A stretch of 57,954 nucleotides of DNA from the NCBI GenBank assembly GCA_937928425.1, contig CALFVL010000038.1, forward strand, positions 1-57,954. Direction: 5' to 3'. This stretch comes from an uncultured Verrucomicrobiales bacterium (lineage in GTDB: Bacteria; Verrucomicrobiota; Verrucomicrobiia; Verrucomicrobiales; Akkermansiaceae). Below, piece after piece: positions 25,212 to 34,977 of this stretch (positions are counted from its first letter, which is position 1; every line of letters begins with the position of its first letter). The notes below the pieces were generated by a model. It was not told the DNA's origin. It saw only the letters and a program-made list of their open reading frames with translations, and searched no databases. The translations under genes and the position numbers were made by a program.

Positions 25212-27887
25212 ATGCAGGGTAATTATGAACCAGGGCAACGCTGGATTAGCACGAGTGAGCCAGAATTAGGCTTAGGTGTTTTATTAGAAGAGGGAGATGG
25301 GAAGGCCACGATTTTATTCACCGCAGCGGAAGAAAAACGAGTCTTCGCGCTCGCCTCTGCCCCGATTATGCGGGTGCGTTTTAGAGTGGGTGATGAGGTC
25401 CTGATTCATACTGGAGAGAGTATCACGATAGATCGAGTCACAGAGGAAAATCACCTCCTGACTTACCATGAAGGAGAGCGCTCGTTTGCCGAAGGAGAGC
25501 TCGATGACTCGATCAGTTTTTCTAAGCCGGATGATCGCCTGCTCGGGGGGCAGGTGGATGAGTTGCGGACTTTTAATCTCCGCATCGAGTCGCTTTTTCG
25601 CTCTTCTCAAATCCGTAAGTCTCCCGTGCGGGGTTTTCTGGGCGGGAGGATCGACTACATTCCGCATCAAATTGCGATTGTTAAAGAGGTGTGCTCGCGT
25701 CTCGCTCCACGTGTGCTCCTAGCTGATGAGGTGGGCCTAGGGAAGACCATCGAGGCCTGTCTTATCTTGCACCGTCTCCACCTTACGGGGCGGGCTGAGC
25801 GAGTCCTTATTCTCCTGCCAGAGCCACTCGTGCACCAGTGGTTTGTGGAGCTCTTACGCCGCTTTAATCTTCTTTTTGCCATTTTTGATGAGGAGCGCTG
25901 TCAGTCTATTTCTGCGGAAAATCCTTTTTTAGAAAACCAGCTCATTCTCTGTTCTCAGGATTTTCTTTTAGATCACCCCGAGCGCATTCCTCAGGTCATA
26001 GCAGCGGGATGGGATCTGCTCATCGTAGATGAAGCCCATCACTTAGAGTGGAGCCCAGAAGAGGCGAGTGAGGGCTATGATCTGGTGCAGGCCTTAGCCC
26101 TAGAAACCCCCTCAGTTCTCCTTCTGACTGCGACTCCCCAGCAGCTGGGGGCGGAAGGACACTTCGCGCGTTTGCAGTTGCTAGATCCCCATCGCTATAA
26201 TGACTTAGATCACTTCTTGGCGGAGTCTAGCTACTATGAGAAAGTGGCAGATGCAGTTGATGAGATTCAGGCAGGTGGGCTTCCTGATCCTGCTTTTTTC
26301 GAGGAACGTTCACCTCGGATTGCAGAGGCTTTATCAAAACTCCCTAGAGATAAGAAGGAAGTCGTACGAGACTTGCTAGATTCCTTTGGGACGGGGCGGG
26401 TGATGTTCCGGAACACGAGGAAACAGCTCAGTGGTTTCCCAGAGCGTAAAGCCCACCTGATCGAGTTAGAAGGGGATGATCCCTTCGAGGCGAAAGTGAC
26501 TTGGCTCCTTGAATTTTTTAAACAAAATCCATCTCAGAAGGTTCTCTTGATCTGTAAGACACTCGACTTAGTAGAAGATCTAGTGGGAGCTTTACTGGAC
26601 CGCGTTGATATGAAGATCGCGCAGTTTCATGAGGAGCTTACGCTTTTACAGCGCGACCGGAATGCGGCCTATTTCTCGGAAGATGAGGGGGCGCAGCTCT
26701 TAATCTGCTCTGAAATCGGGAGTGAGGGGCGTAATTTTCAATTCGCTCATCATTTAGTTCTCTTTGACCTTCCTGAAAATCCGGAATTACTTGAGCAGAG
26801 GATTGGGCGGCTCGATCGGATCGGGCAGACTGAGACGATTCATATCCATGTGCCCTACGTGAAGGGGGATGCTGGGGAGCGCTCTGCTCGCTGGTATCAA
26901 GAGGGGCTGAATGCCTTTGAGAAAAATTTGCAAGGTGCTCAGCTATTGGTAAAGCGACTCCAGCAGCTGGAGGCTCCTACGCTAGGCGAGTTTATTAGCG
27001 AGTCTAAGAAACTCCGAGACGAGACCGAGGCACAGATGGAGCGCGGCCCAGACCGCCTCTTGGCGCTTACTTCTCAGGGAGACGGTGAGATCGAGAAGAC
27101 CTTAGAGTTGATGGATGCTTGGGATGGCGACCGTGCTTTTGAGGACTGGATTTTACGGCTTTTCGATCACTTTGGTCTTTCGGTAGAAGAGTTGGGAATG
27201 CGAACTTATCTTCTTCAACCCGGGAATGTTATTACTGATGCCTTTCCTGATCTTCCCGAAGACGGCATGAGTGTCACCTTTGATCGAGAACGGGCCCTAA
27301 CACGAGAGGAGATAGGTCTGATGACGGCAGACCATCCGATGGTAAGAAACTCGATCGATCTTCTCCTTTCTGGGGAAGCCGGCAATAGTGCCTTCGGGGT
27401 GTGGGAAGCTCCGGGAACCAGCTCAGTCATACTTGAGGCTTACTATGTCGTGGAATGTGTGGCTCCAGCTTCCCTCCAGACGGATCACTATCTCCCTGCG
27501 GTGCCGATCCGAGTGGCAGTGGACTATCAGGCAAAGGACCTCACGGCAGATTTATCTCTGATAAAAGCAGTAATCAGACCGGGAAATCACCGGAAGCTAT
27601 TAGAGCAAGATAAGATCAGTGGTGAGATGATCCCAGCGATGCTGAAGGCGCTAGAAGTGTTAGCGAAGAAGCGCCGAGTAAGCACGCTCAAGAAAGCTCT
27701 GGGGACGATGGAGGAGTCGCTGGGAATCGAGAAGGCGCGGCTTCTAAACTTAGCACAAGTGAACCCGCTTATTGATGAGGGTGAGATCGCGGAGCTAGAC
27801 CGACATCACGGCGCTCTTAAAGATGCTCTCATGGGGGCGAGATTACGTTTAGACTCGCTCCGTTTGATCTATAAAATTCCTGGTTAA
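25212..27887 (+). CDS. rapA: RapA-like SNF2 helicase / RNA polymerase recycling factor
   Basis: An 891-residue protein close in layout to RapA (E. coli: 968). An N-terminal Tudor-like region (GQRWISTSEPELGLGVLLE and the following strands, residues 8-100) is where RapA contacts RNA polymerase. The SNF2 ATPase follows: DEVGLGKTIEACLILHRL with Walker A at 172-179, LLIVDEAHHLEW (DEAH at 273-276), LLLTATPQQLG, and motif VI EQRIGRLDRIGQTE. RapA frees stalled RNA polymerase after transcription. The C-terminal third resembles the RapA-specific region in length. The ATG at 25212 is preceded by no clear ribosome binding site. It shares a 109-base divergent promoter region with the kinase-PP2C gene. Confidence 0.88.
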   Translation: MQGNYEPGQRWISTSEPELGLGVLLEEGDGKATILFTAAEEKRVFALASAPIMRVRFRVGDEVLIHTGESITIDRVTEENHLLTYHEGERSFAEGELDDSISFSKPDDRLLGGQVDELRTFNLRIESLFRSSQIRKSPVRGFLGGRIDYIPHQIAIVKEVCSRLAPRVLLADEVGLGKTIEACLILHRLHLTGRAERVLILLPEPLVHQWFVELLRRFNLLFAIFDEERCQSISAENPFLENQLILCSQDFLLDHPERIPQVIAAGWDLLIVDEAHHLEWSPEEASEGYDLVQALALETPSVLLLTATPQQLGAEGHFARLQLLDPHRYNDLDHFLAESSYYEKVADAVDEIQAGGLPDPAFFEERSPRIAEALSKLPRDKKEVVRDLLDSFGTGRVMFRNTRKQLSGFPERKAHLIELEGDDPFEAKVTWLLEFFKQNPSQKVLLICKTLDLVEDLVGALLDRVDMKIAQFHEELTLLQRDRNAAYFSEDEGAQLLICSEIGSEGRNFQFAHHLVLFDLPENPELLEQRIGRLDRIGQTETIHIHVPYVKGDAGERSARWYQEGLNAFEKNLQGAQLLVKRLQQLEAPTLGEFISESKKLRDETEAQMERGPDRLLALTSQGDGEIEKTLELMDAWDGDRAFEDWILRLFDHFGLSVEELGMRTYLLQPGNVITDAFPDLPEDGMSVTFDRERALTREEIGLMTADHPMVRNSIDLLLSGEAGNSAFGVWEAPGTSSVILEAYYVVECVAPASLQTDHYLPAVPIRVAVDYQAKDLTADLSLIKAVIRPGNHRKLLEQDKISGEMIPAMLKALEVLAKKRRVSTLKKALGTMEESLGIEKARLLNLAQVNPLIDEGEIAELDRHHGALKDALMGARLRLDSLRLIYKIPG

Positions 27888-28789
27888 AAGTGGGCCCAGA
27901 CTGATTTAAGGTAAGGGGTATCGGTGAAGTCTGAGGGCATGGCGACTGCTTTTAGTTCAGCCCCTTTAAGCTGAGCCATAAACTCTGGTAGTGTGATCCC
28001 CCGGAAATTGGTGCAGGCGAGGATGCGTCCAGCAGGGGCGAGGCAGGAGGCAGCGAGATCGAAGAGGGCACTGTAATCTTTTTCCACTCGGAAGACTTTA
28101 CCCCGATCATCTCGTGAGAAGGTGGGAGGGTCTAAGATGATGTAGTCAAATTTACGTCCCTGCTTGGCGAAGCGGCGTAGCCAGTGGAAGGTGTCTCCCT
28201 TACAGAAGTAGTGGTCTTCTGGTGACATCTGATTGAGGCGGAAGTTCTCGCGTGCCCAGTCTAGGTAAACTTGGGAAAGGTCTAAGGTGGAAGTGATCGC
28301 TCCGGCAGCAGCCGCAGCGATGGAGAAGAAGCCCGTGTAGGCAAAGGTATTAAGGACGCTTTGGCCCGGTTTCACCATGGCCCGGAGAGCAGCACGATTG
28401 TCCCGCTGGTCGATGAAGATCCCTTGTGAGTAGCCAGATTGGAAAGAGAGGCGGCAGGTCAGGCCATTTTCTTTTCCCGTGAAAAATTGAGGCATCTCGG
28501 GGCCACTAAGGTGTTGGGGGGATTCTTTTTGATGTTGGTCGAGCCGTTTCCAGTAGAGCGGCTTACGGTAACTTGCGAGGATGCGACGAAGGTCAGGATT
28601 TAGCCCGCCTCCACTCGTGGAGATGAGCCAGCCAGCTCCGTAGCTTTCTAGGATGCTTCCGCGTAGTTCGTCGCCACCGCCATCGATCAGGCGAATGAGG
28701 TCGTTTTCTTTACCCTTACAACGATTTTGGCGTATTTCGCGCTTTTGGAGAGAACGGGTGATGATTTCTTGAAGGCGAGGGTTGGACAT
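27884..28789 (-). CDS. Class I SAM-dependent rRNA methyltransferase, RlmI/RlmK-like
   Basis: About 301 residues from the ATG at 28789 (an open frame continues 26 codons further upstream). A short N-terminal region is followed by the methyltransferase fold: SVLNTFAYTGFFSIAAAAAG (motif I), STLDLSQVYLDWARENF (motif II) and the active-site DPPTFSRDD (motif IV), with ACTNFRG as the later strand. DPPTFS is characteristic of the RlmK half of RlmKL and of RlmI. The product should modify 23S rRNA (m5C or m7G); which one cannot be settled here. The last four bases overlap the RapA-like gene's end, convergently, and its start overlaps the upstream region of the mutase gene. Confidence 0.82.
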   Translation of the reverse strand: MSNPRLQEIITRSLQKREIRQNRCKGKENDLIRLIDGGGDELRGSILESYGAGWLISTSGGGLNPDLRRILASYRKPLYWKRLDQHQKESPQHLSGPEMPQFFTGKENGLTCRLSFQSGYSQGIFIDQRDNRAALRAMVKPGQSVLNTFAYTGFFSIAAAAAGAITSTLDLSQVYLDWARENFRLNQMSPEDHYFCKGDTFHWLRRFAKQGRKFDYIILDPPTFSRDDRGKVFRVEKDYSALFDLAASCLAPAGRILACTNFRGITLPEFMAQLKGAELKAVAMPSDFTDTPYLKSVWAHF

Positions 28790-28820
28790 TGTGCGCTCTC
28801 GTTTTAACATCGCTCTCGAA

Positions 28821-30743
28821 ATGAGCGAATGGAAATCCCTTTTAGATGCGGCGGTGCAGAACGGCAAGATCTCGGCAGAAGCCTGTGGTCATATCGAACT
28901 CTATCTGGCAGGGACTGCCTCAGTCATCGGGGCGGCTGCGATTACTGAGCTCTTGAAAGCTGAGGAGTGGCAAGAAATCGACGATCGCTTTTTTAAGACG
29001 ATGGCCTTCGGGACTGGAGGACTGCGCGGCCGCACGGTGGGTAAGATTGTTACAGCCGCAGAGCAAGGAGCGGGCGGTCCACTGGGGCGGCCTGAGCATC
29101 CCTGTGTGGGGACGGCCTCGATGAATTTCTTTAATCTCAAGCGGGCTATGATTGGTCTCGTGACCTATGTGCGCCATAGTTTTACCGGTGAGGGGAAGCC
29201 CTCCATCGTGATTGGCCATGACACGCGTCATTTCTCGCGCGATTTTGCTGAGACTTGTGCTCAAGTTGCCACGGACTTGGGCTGTGATGCCTATCTTTTT
29301 GAGGGAGAGCGTGCGACTCCGCAGATCTCTTTCGCGGTGCGTCATCTACGCGCGACTTCTGGAGTCTGTCTCACGGCGAGTCATAATCCCTCGCATGATA
29401 ATGGTTTCAAAGCCTACATCGATGATGGTGGCCAGCTCGTAGAACCGCACGCTACGGGTGTGATTACGGAGGTGAACTCGCTGAAGAGTGAGGAGTATGA
29501 GCCGCTACCGGAGTCAGAGCAGGGTAAGCTTAGGATTCTGGGAGACGAGATGGATCGGATTTATATGGATAAGTTACGGACCACTTTACTGCGTCCGGAC
29601 TTACTAGAGGGACGGAAAGCTAAGGTGGTTTATACGAATCTGCACGGGACCGGTGGCATCATTATCGTGCCGATGTTACGTGAGTTAGGATTCGAGGTGA
29701 TTACGGTGCCTGAGCAAGATGGGGGAGATGGGCGCTTCCCCAGCGTGGAGTCGCCAAATCCCGAGAATGCCTCGGCTCTGGCGAAGGGCATCGAGCTCGC
29801 AGAGGAAGTCGGTGCGGATGCCGTGATCGCGACTGATCCGGACTGTGACCGCATGGGCGTGGCGGTGCGGAATGGAAGCGGGGAAATGGAACTCCTTACT
29901 GGTAATCAAATCGGGTCCTTACTGGGCTGGTACCGCATTAAAAGCATGTTCGAGTTGGGCTGGCTCACGGAGAGTAATCGGAGTCGTGCGGTCTTGGTGA
30001 AAACTTTGGTGACTACGGAGTTACAGCGGGCGATTGCCGAGAAATACGGCATCAGTGTGGTGGATACTTTAACTGGTTTTAAATTCATCGGGGAGAAGTT
30101 GAAAAAGTATGAAGAGGCTATTCCAGTGGAGAAGAAAGGGGACTACCGCGCTCTGACTGAGGAGGAGAGCCGGAAGCTGCGCTTGGAGTATTCTAAGTTC
30201 TTTGTCTTTGGAGGAGAGGAGAGTTACGGCTACTTGGGGTCTGACTTTGTGCGTGATAAGGATGGGAATGCGGCTGCGGTGATGTTTGCTGAGCTAGCGG
30301 CCTATGCCATGAGTGAAAATACCACGATTGCGGGGCTGCGTGATCAAGTGTGGGCCGAGTATGGTGTGTATTTAGAGCAGGGGAAATCGCTGGTGATGGA
30401 AGGGGGGGAAGGTGCGCGGAAGATTGCAGCCTTGGTGGAATCTTATAGTAAGAATCCTCCTGAAGAAATTGGAGGCTCTCCGGCCACTGCGGTTAAGGAT
30501 TACGCAAAAGGTGGTTTCTATGATCAAGAGGGGGATGAACTCCCTGAGGCTGCGATGTTATTCGTAGACCTAGCGGATGGGCGGCGTTTTGCCGTGCGGC
30601 CCTCAGGCACGGAACCTAAAATTAAGTATTATCTTTTCGGTAAAGGTGAGTCTGAGGAAGCGGTGGCCGCCTCGCTTACGGCCCTGTGGGAAAGCTTGGA
30701 AAAAGATGCTTACGAGCGGATGAACTCATGCGAGGATTCTTGA
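28821..30743 (+). CDS. Phosphohexomutase (phosphoglucomutase/phosphomannomutase family)
   Basis: About 640 residues, in the range of PgcA/PGM2-type alpha-D-phosphohexomutases. Domain 1 has the phosphoserine loop LTASHNPSHDNGFKAY. Domain 2 has the metal loop ATDPDCDRMGVAV. Domain 3 has the sugar loop FGGEESYGYLGSDFVRDKDG. Domain 4 has the phosphate loop RPSGTEPKIKYYL. It interconverts hexose 1- and 6-phosphates for glycogen or cell-surface polymer synthesis. The ATG at 28821 fits the family start (SEWKSLLDAAV). Its 3' end overlaps lnt by 16 bases, so the two are cotranscribed. Confidence 0.93.
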   Translation: MSEWKSLLDAAVQNGKISAEACGHIELYLAGTASVIGAAAITELLKAEEWQEIDDRFFKTMAFGTGGLRGRTVGKIVTAAEQGAGGPLGRPEHPCVGTASMNFFNLKRAMIGLVTYVRHSFTGEGKPSIVIGHDTRHFSRDFAETCAQVATDLGCDAYLFEGERATPQISFAVRHLRATSGVCLTASHNPSHDNGFKAYIDDGGQLVEPHATGVITEVNSLKSEEYEPLPESEQGKLRILGDEMDRIYMDKLRTTLLRPDLLEGRKAKVVYTNLHGTGGIIIVPMLRELGFEVITVPEQDGGDGRFPSVESPNPENASALAKGIELAEEVGADAVIATDPDCDRMGVAVRNGSGEMELLTGNQIGSLLGWYRIKSMFELGWLTESNRSRAVLVKTLVTTELQRAIAEKYGISVVDTLTGFKFIGEKLKKYEEAIPVEKKGDYRALTEEESRKLRLEYSKFFVFGGEESYGYLGSDFVRDKDGNAAAVMFAELAAYAMSENTTIAGLRDQVWAEYGVYLEQGKSLVMEGGEGARKIAALVESYSKNPPEEIGGSPATAVKDYAKGGFYDQEGDELPEAAMLFVDLADGRRFAVRPSGTEPKIKYYLFGKGESEEAVAASLTALWESLEKDAYERMNSCEDS

Positions 30744-32485
30744 GGATTTTAGCAGTGGTCCTCTGCGGGGCCGCTCTGGCGCTATCTTTCGCGCCCTTCG
30801 ATCATTCTTGGTTGGTCTGGGGATGGATGTGGGTGCTCCTGCCTATTCTCTGGACGACGAGCGTGAAGAAGCGGGCTTTCCGTGGCTTTGGCTTAGGGTG
30901 GCTGGGTGGCATCACTTTCTGGGTCATTAATCTTAAGTGGCTGGGGTCAGTCACTTGGCCGGGGGCGCTTGCCCTTTCCGCTTATCTCGCTCTTTACTTC
31001 GGTGTCTTCGGGGCTTTTTCGGCTACTGTGGGGAATCCTTGGCTGCGTAAATACACGGAGGCGGAAGGAATCCGTGGTCGCTTCCGAGAGATGTTTAGGA
31101 GTCTGGGCTATGCTACGATTTTAGCGGGATTCTGGTGTGGCTTAGAGTGGGTGAGGGGGATTTTATTTACTGGATTTGCTTGGAATGGCTTGGGGGTGAC
31201 CTTTGCTAAAAATCTAGTGATGGCTCAGAGTGCTGAGTACATCGGGGTGATCGGTTTGGCTTTTTTCCCAGTCTTTATGAGTGTGGTGGCGGTGCAAACG
31301 GCACGGCGATTTTATGAGCAATTTAAAGTCAGGGCGGTCAAGATGCTGCACTGGGACTTTGCCGTTGCGCTCTTAGTCATCATGGCTGGATTTACGCTAG
31401 GAACAGCGCGTCTCGTCTCAGTGACTAATGCTGCTAAGATCGAGGCTCAGGTGCTGCTGGTTCAGCAAAATATTCCTCAGAAAGCGGGAGTGGTGGACCC
31501 AGCTTGGGTGCCGCAAAGAATCGTCGATGGCTTTATCGAACTAACTGAAAAAGGCTTGGAAGAGGCGCAACGGAGAGCAGGGGAAGCCCTGCGGACGAGT
31601 CGTTCTGAAGAGGAGATCGTAGAGCTGAAAATGCCGGATTTACTGGTGTGGCCCGAGGCCTGCTTGCCTGATTTCTTAGAGTTACGAGACGATGGTAGCT
31701 CGCAGGGTGGACCTGCGATTGAGAGTATTTTTAACTATGTCCTGAGTTTAGGAGAGTTCACCTTCGTTACTGGGATTAATGAATTTAGCGGGGATGGTCC
31801 TATGGACCCGAAGACTAAGGTCTATAACTCCTTAGTGGCTCAGTCAGCGAGGCGAGAGAGAGAAACTTATCAAAAACACCACTTAGTCATTTTAGGAGAA
31901 TACATCCCTGATCTCCCTTTTCTGCGCGAACTTTATTATGATGCGGCGGGTGTTGAGTTTGGCAGCGGGTTGAGCTCTGGGGAGAGTTTTGAGCCTCTTT
32001 CTTTTATGGTGGATGAACAGGAGGTGGGATTGATCCCCTCAATTTGCTTTGAGGACACGGTGCAGCGAGTGACTCGGAGATTCATCCGCGAAGAGCCTCA
32101 AGTGTTAGTGAATCTCACGAATGATGGCTGGTTTGGTGAGAGTGAGGGGGCGGCACAGCATTTTCGTAATGCTCTATTTAGGACGATCGAGCTAAGGCGC
32201 CCCATGGTGCGTGCCGCTAATCGTGGGGTGACAGGAGTGGTCACTACGGCGGGCTCTCTGACTGATCCTTATACGGGGAAAAAACGCAGTTTACTGGATG
32301 AGAACGGGAGTCATTTTCACCGTGGCTATATACTTGCTCCAGTCTACATCCCAGCGAAGGGGGAGGTGACTCTCTATGCAGTCCTAGGCGATTGGTTCGC
32401 TGTGACAGGTCTCGTGCTGAGCCTTATTTATGCCGCTTTTTCTCTCATTCAGAAGAGCAGGACGGGGGTGGGATTGAAATCATAA
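30728..32485 (+). CDS. lnt: Apolipoprotein N-acyltransferase
   Basis: About 585 residues. Six or so membrane spans fill the N-terminal half (FLRILAVVLCGAALALSFAPF to LLVIMAGFTLG). A periplasmic nitrilase domain follows, and a C-terminal span (VTGLVLSLIYAAFSLI) closes it. The Glu-Lys-Cys catalytic triad is visible: Glu in LLVWPEACLP, Lys in YQKHHLVILGEYIPD and Cys in LIPSICFEDTV. Lnt adds the third acyl chain to lipoproteins so that Lol can export them, in keeping with the two lipoprotein genes in this window. Upstream in-frame codons to 30686 are less likely because they lengthen the short N terminus. Confidence 0.95.
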   Translation: MRGFLRILAVVLCGAALALSFAPFDHSWLVWGWMWVLLPILWTTSVKKRAFRGFGLGWLGGITFWVINLKWLGSVTWPGALALSAYLALYFGVFGAFSATVGNPWLRKYTEAEGIRGRFREMFRSLGYATILAGFWCGLEWVRGILFTGFAWNGLGVTFAKNLVMAQSAEYIGVIGLAFFPVFMSVVAVQTARRFYEQFKVRAVKMLHWDFAVALLVIMAGFTLGTARLVSVTNAAKIEAQVLLVQQNIPQKAGVVDPAWVPQRIVDGFIELTEKGLEEAQRRAGEALRTSRSEEEIVELKMPDLLVWPEACLPDFLELRDDGSSQGGPAIESIFNYVLSLGEFTFVTGINEFSGDGPMDPKTKVYNSLVAQSARRERETYQKHHLVILGEYIPDLPFLRELYYDAAGVEFGSGLSSGESFEPLSFMVDEQEVGLIPSICFEDTVQRVTRRFIREEPQVLVNLTNDGWFGESEGAAQHFRNALFRTIELRRPMVRAANRGVTGVVTTAGSLTDPYTGKKRSLLDENGSHFHRGYILAPVYIPAKGEVTLYAVLGDWFAVTGLVLSLIYAAFSLIQKSRTGVGLKS

Positions 32486-32536
32486 AGCCCTCAGCTGCGT
32501 CTTGCTTAGCAGGCATAAGCTTTCTATCCTCCTGCC

Positions 32537-33571
32537 GTGCAGAGTGATGTCCGTGCCGTCCTTCAATACGTGCCGTCTTTCCAAGGGAAGACCTTCGTCT
32601 TGGTTCTAAATGCTGCCCGCATGACTCAGCTTGCCTTAGCTGAAGCACTCCTAGATCTCATCGCGCTTCAGCAGGTGGGCGTGAAGCTCGTTCTCATTTC
32701 TACCGGAAATGGAGAGGTTGAAATTAGTCATCTTCTCACTGATGGAGAGTTAAAGTGGCAGGCCACGCAGTGTGATGTGACGGAGGTGGCTGCGATTCTA
32801 GATCGAGGGCAGCTGGCCCTGATTGAGAGCCCAGGCCTCCCGTTTTTAGGTGATGAAATCGTTTCTTTTGCGGGAGAATTACGAGCTTTTAAATTAATTA
32901 CGCTTATTCCAAAACCCTCTGAAGGCGGAAGTGCGATTTCACGGGAAGAAGCCCAGAACTGGTGTGGTGCCGAGGCTGAACTTTTTCACCGTGCCGCAGA
33001 AGTCTGTGCAAGCGGTATTCCGCGAGTGCACTTGCTCGATGAATCCCATCAGGGAGTCTTGATGGCGGAGCTGTTCTCGAATGAGGGGGTGGGCGTGATG
33101 GTATATGCCGATGATTATCTTTCGGTCCGCCCGATCGGAGCAGATGATATATCTGAGCTTCTTGCGATGGTGGGCCGCTCCATGCGAGATGCCCACTTGG
33201 TCCCTCGTTCTTATGAAGAAATAGAAAACTCGTTGGAAGACTTCCAAGTGCTCACCGTGGATGGAAATGTGGTAGGCTGTGTGGCACTCCACCCCTGTAA
33301 GGAGCCTCGCTGTGCTGAGGTGGCTTGTCTTTATGTGAAGCAGAATCATGGCGGACTAGGCTATGGAAACCTCTTAGTAGAGGCGGCAGAAAAACGCGCA
33401 AGTGAGCTAGGGATTCCTTGGGTTTTCGCGCTCAGTACCCGAGCGGTGGAGTATTTTACCAGCAGCCTAGGTTATCATGCTTGCGCTCTTGAGATGATTC
33501 CAGCGGCCCGTCAGGAACGCTTGCGAGCGAGTGGTCGGGCCTCGCTAGTGGTTCGCAAGGTCTTAGAATGA
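32537..33571 (+). CDS. argA: N-acetylglutamate synthase-like protein with shortened kinase-like domain
   Basis: 344 residues against about 440 for ArgA. The N terminus (VPSFQGKTFVLVLNAARM) aligns by eye with the start of the ArgA amino-acid-kinase domain, but the GG of the phosphate-binding loop is replaced and roughly 100 residues of that domain are missing. The join segment GIPRVHLLDESHQGVLMAELFSNEGVGVMV is typical of ArgA just before its acetyltransferase domain. The GNAT domain (about 200-340) has LYVKQNHGGLGYGNLLVEAAE as the acetyl-CoA loop and STRAVEYFTSSLGYH. It should acetylate glutamate, the first step of arginine synthesis. Start is GTG. Confidence 0.82.
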   Translation: MQSDVRAVLQYVPSFQGKTFVLVLNAARMTQLALAEALLDLIALQQVGVKLVLISTGNGEVEISHLLTDGELKWQATQCDVTEVAAILDRGQLALIESPGLPFLGDEIVSFAGELRAFKLITLIPKPSEGGSAISREEAQNWCGAEAELFHRAAEVCASGIPRVHLLDESHQGVLMAELFSNEGVGVMVYADDYLSVRPIGADDISELLAMVGRSMRDAHLVPRSYEEIENSLEDFQVLTVDGNVVGCVALHPCKEPRCAEVACLYVKQNHGGLGYGNLLVEAAEKRASELGIPWVFALSTRAVEYFTSSLGYHACALEMIPAARQERLRASGRASLVVRKVLE

Positions 33572-33658
33572 GGCTTAGAGGGGCATGATTTTTAAAGGGC
33601 GGAATTTTTAGGGTGTTCGCCAAAGCCTTCTCTAGCTAGTCTCCGTACCTAAGAAGTC

Positions 33659-34831
33659 ATGACACCGCTTTTACGCAAAATTCTGGGAATGAACTGGGTC
33701 CTCGTCCTGACGATGTATGGGCTCCTCGTTTTTGGAATTTTTGCCATCGAGAGTGCAGCCCGCCATTTGCCCGGTCAAAATGGCCTTTCAGGAGGTGAGT
33801 TCTTCGCGGCTCGTCATAAAGTATGGATGGCGATGGGGACCGTGGTTTATTTTATCACTGCCTTAGTGGACTACCGCTGGGTGCGTTGGTTAGGTCTTCC
33901 GCTTTACCTCGTAGGTCTGGCACTCACGGTGAAGGCGATGGGACTAGATGATGAGGTCCACCGAATTAGCATAGGGCCTATTAGTTTTCAGCCAGCTCAG
34001 GTGGCGATTGCAGCGGGGATTATTGCGATCGCGAACTTGGCGCAAGATTTGCCAAAGCTACACCGCTTTTTTGCAGAGCCTTCCTTCCGAGTGATCTTAA
34101 TCGCGACGCTAACGGGCATTCCCTTCCTCATGGTCGTAAAGCTGGGAGATATGGGGTCCGCTCTCGTTTGGTTACCAGTGGCGATTGTGGCGATTTTGGT
34201 GAGTGGAATACCCTGGCGCTACTTAACCTTTCTTACGGCAATGGCGATTGGTCTGGCTCCGATCGCCTATTACGTCGTCTTGCCCTCAGTCTCAGAGCGG
34301 GGGACGAAGCGGATCGAGATGTATCTGGAGTCGGTCGATACCGGAGTGGTGGAAAAGAATGATGATAACTATGCTCCTTACTGGGTCTCAACAGCAGTAG
34401 GGAAGGCAGGATGGAAAGGGCTAGGCTGGGGGGCTACTGCCGAGCGGGGGTCTCTTCATGATAAGAAGTATATTCCGTGGAAAACGGCTCACAATGACTA
34501 CATTTTTGCGGTAATTGCCGAAGAGCAAGGATTTCGCGGTGCTTTGCTATTGGTAACTGGTTTTGCGCTTTTACTTATTCAGTGTCTTTTCATCGCCTTT
34601 TATAGTCGGGATTTGGCGGGGCGAATTATTGTGGGGGGAGTGGTGGGACTCTTTTTTGCCCACATGTTCGAAAACATCGGAATGTGTGTCCTTTTAACCC
34701 CGATCACAGGGATTCCGCTCCCATTGGTTAGTTACTCTGGAACCTTCGTCGTGATCTGCATGTTCCTGCTGGGCTTAGTCCAGAGCGTCTGGCTTCACCG
34801 TAGCCGCTATATCGAAGTCGAGATGAAGTGA
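33659..34831 (+). CDS. rodA: Rod shape-determining peptidoglycan polymerase RodA (SEDS)
   Basis: A 390-residue SEDS protein with about ten membrane segments. It polymerises glycan strands from lipid II together with a class B PBP. Recognisable parts: MYGLLVFGIFAIESAA, the large periplasmic loop with VSTAVGKAGWKGLGWG, the region PWKTAHNDYIFAVIAEEQGFRGA (catalytic-loop neighbourhood with Asp, followed by EEQGF), and the terminal LTPITGIPLPLVSYSGT that marks the SEDS family. HNDYIFAVIAEE corresponds to RodA's HTDFIFAVIGEE. MreB/MreC/PBP2 genes are not adjacent. The gene stands alone. Confidence 0.93.
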   Translation: MTPLLRKILGMNWVLVLTMYGLLVFGIFAIESAARHLPGQNGLSGGEFFAARHKVWMAMGTVVYFITALVDYRWVRWLGLPLYLVGLALTVKAMGLDDEVHRISIGPISFQPAQVAIAAGIIAIANLAQDLPKLHRFFAEPSFRVILIATLTGIPFLMVVKLGDMGSALVWLPVAIVAILVSGIPWRYLTFLTAMAIGLAPIAYYVVLPSVSERGTKRIEMYLESVDTGVVEKNDDNYAPYWVSTAVGKAGWKGLGWGATAERGSLHDKKYIPWKTAHNDYIFAVIAEEQGFRGALLLVTGFALLLIQCLFIAFYSRDLAGRIIVGGVVGLFFAHMFENIGMCVLLTPITGIPLPLVSYSGTFVVICMFLLGLVQSVWLHRSRYIEVEMK

Positions 34832-34977
34832 GTCTCAACTGCAGCGCGGGTTTTGGCCCGACTCAGGTGCTAGCTCTTGTCTGTCTTGTTGTGCGTTGTT
34901 GAGGAGGGACGAAGACTAAGCACCGATCCTGCTCTTACACGAAATTCTCCAGAGCTGTCAGAGCCCATCACAGAATC

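Noticed and set aside
34832-34977. Possible terminator between rodA and the Imm50-like gene (GCGGG-TTTTGG-CCCG)
   Set aside because: The stem is short and no T run follows, so it is not supportable.
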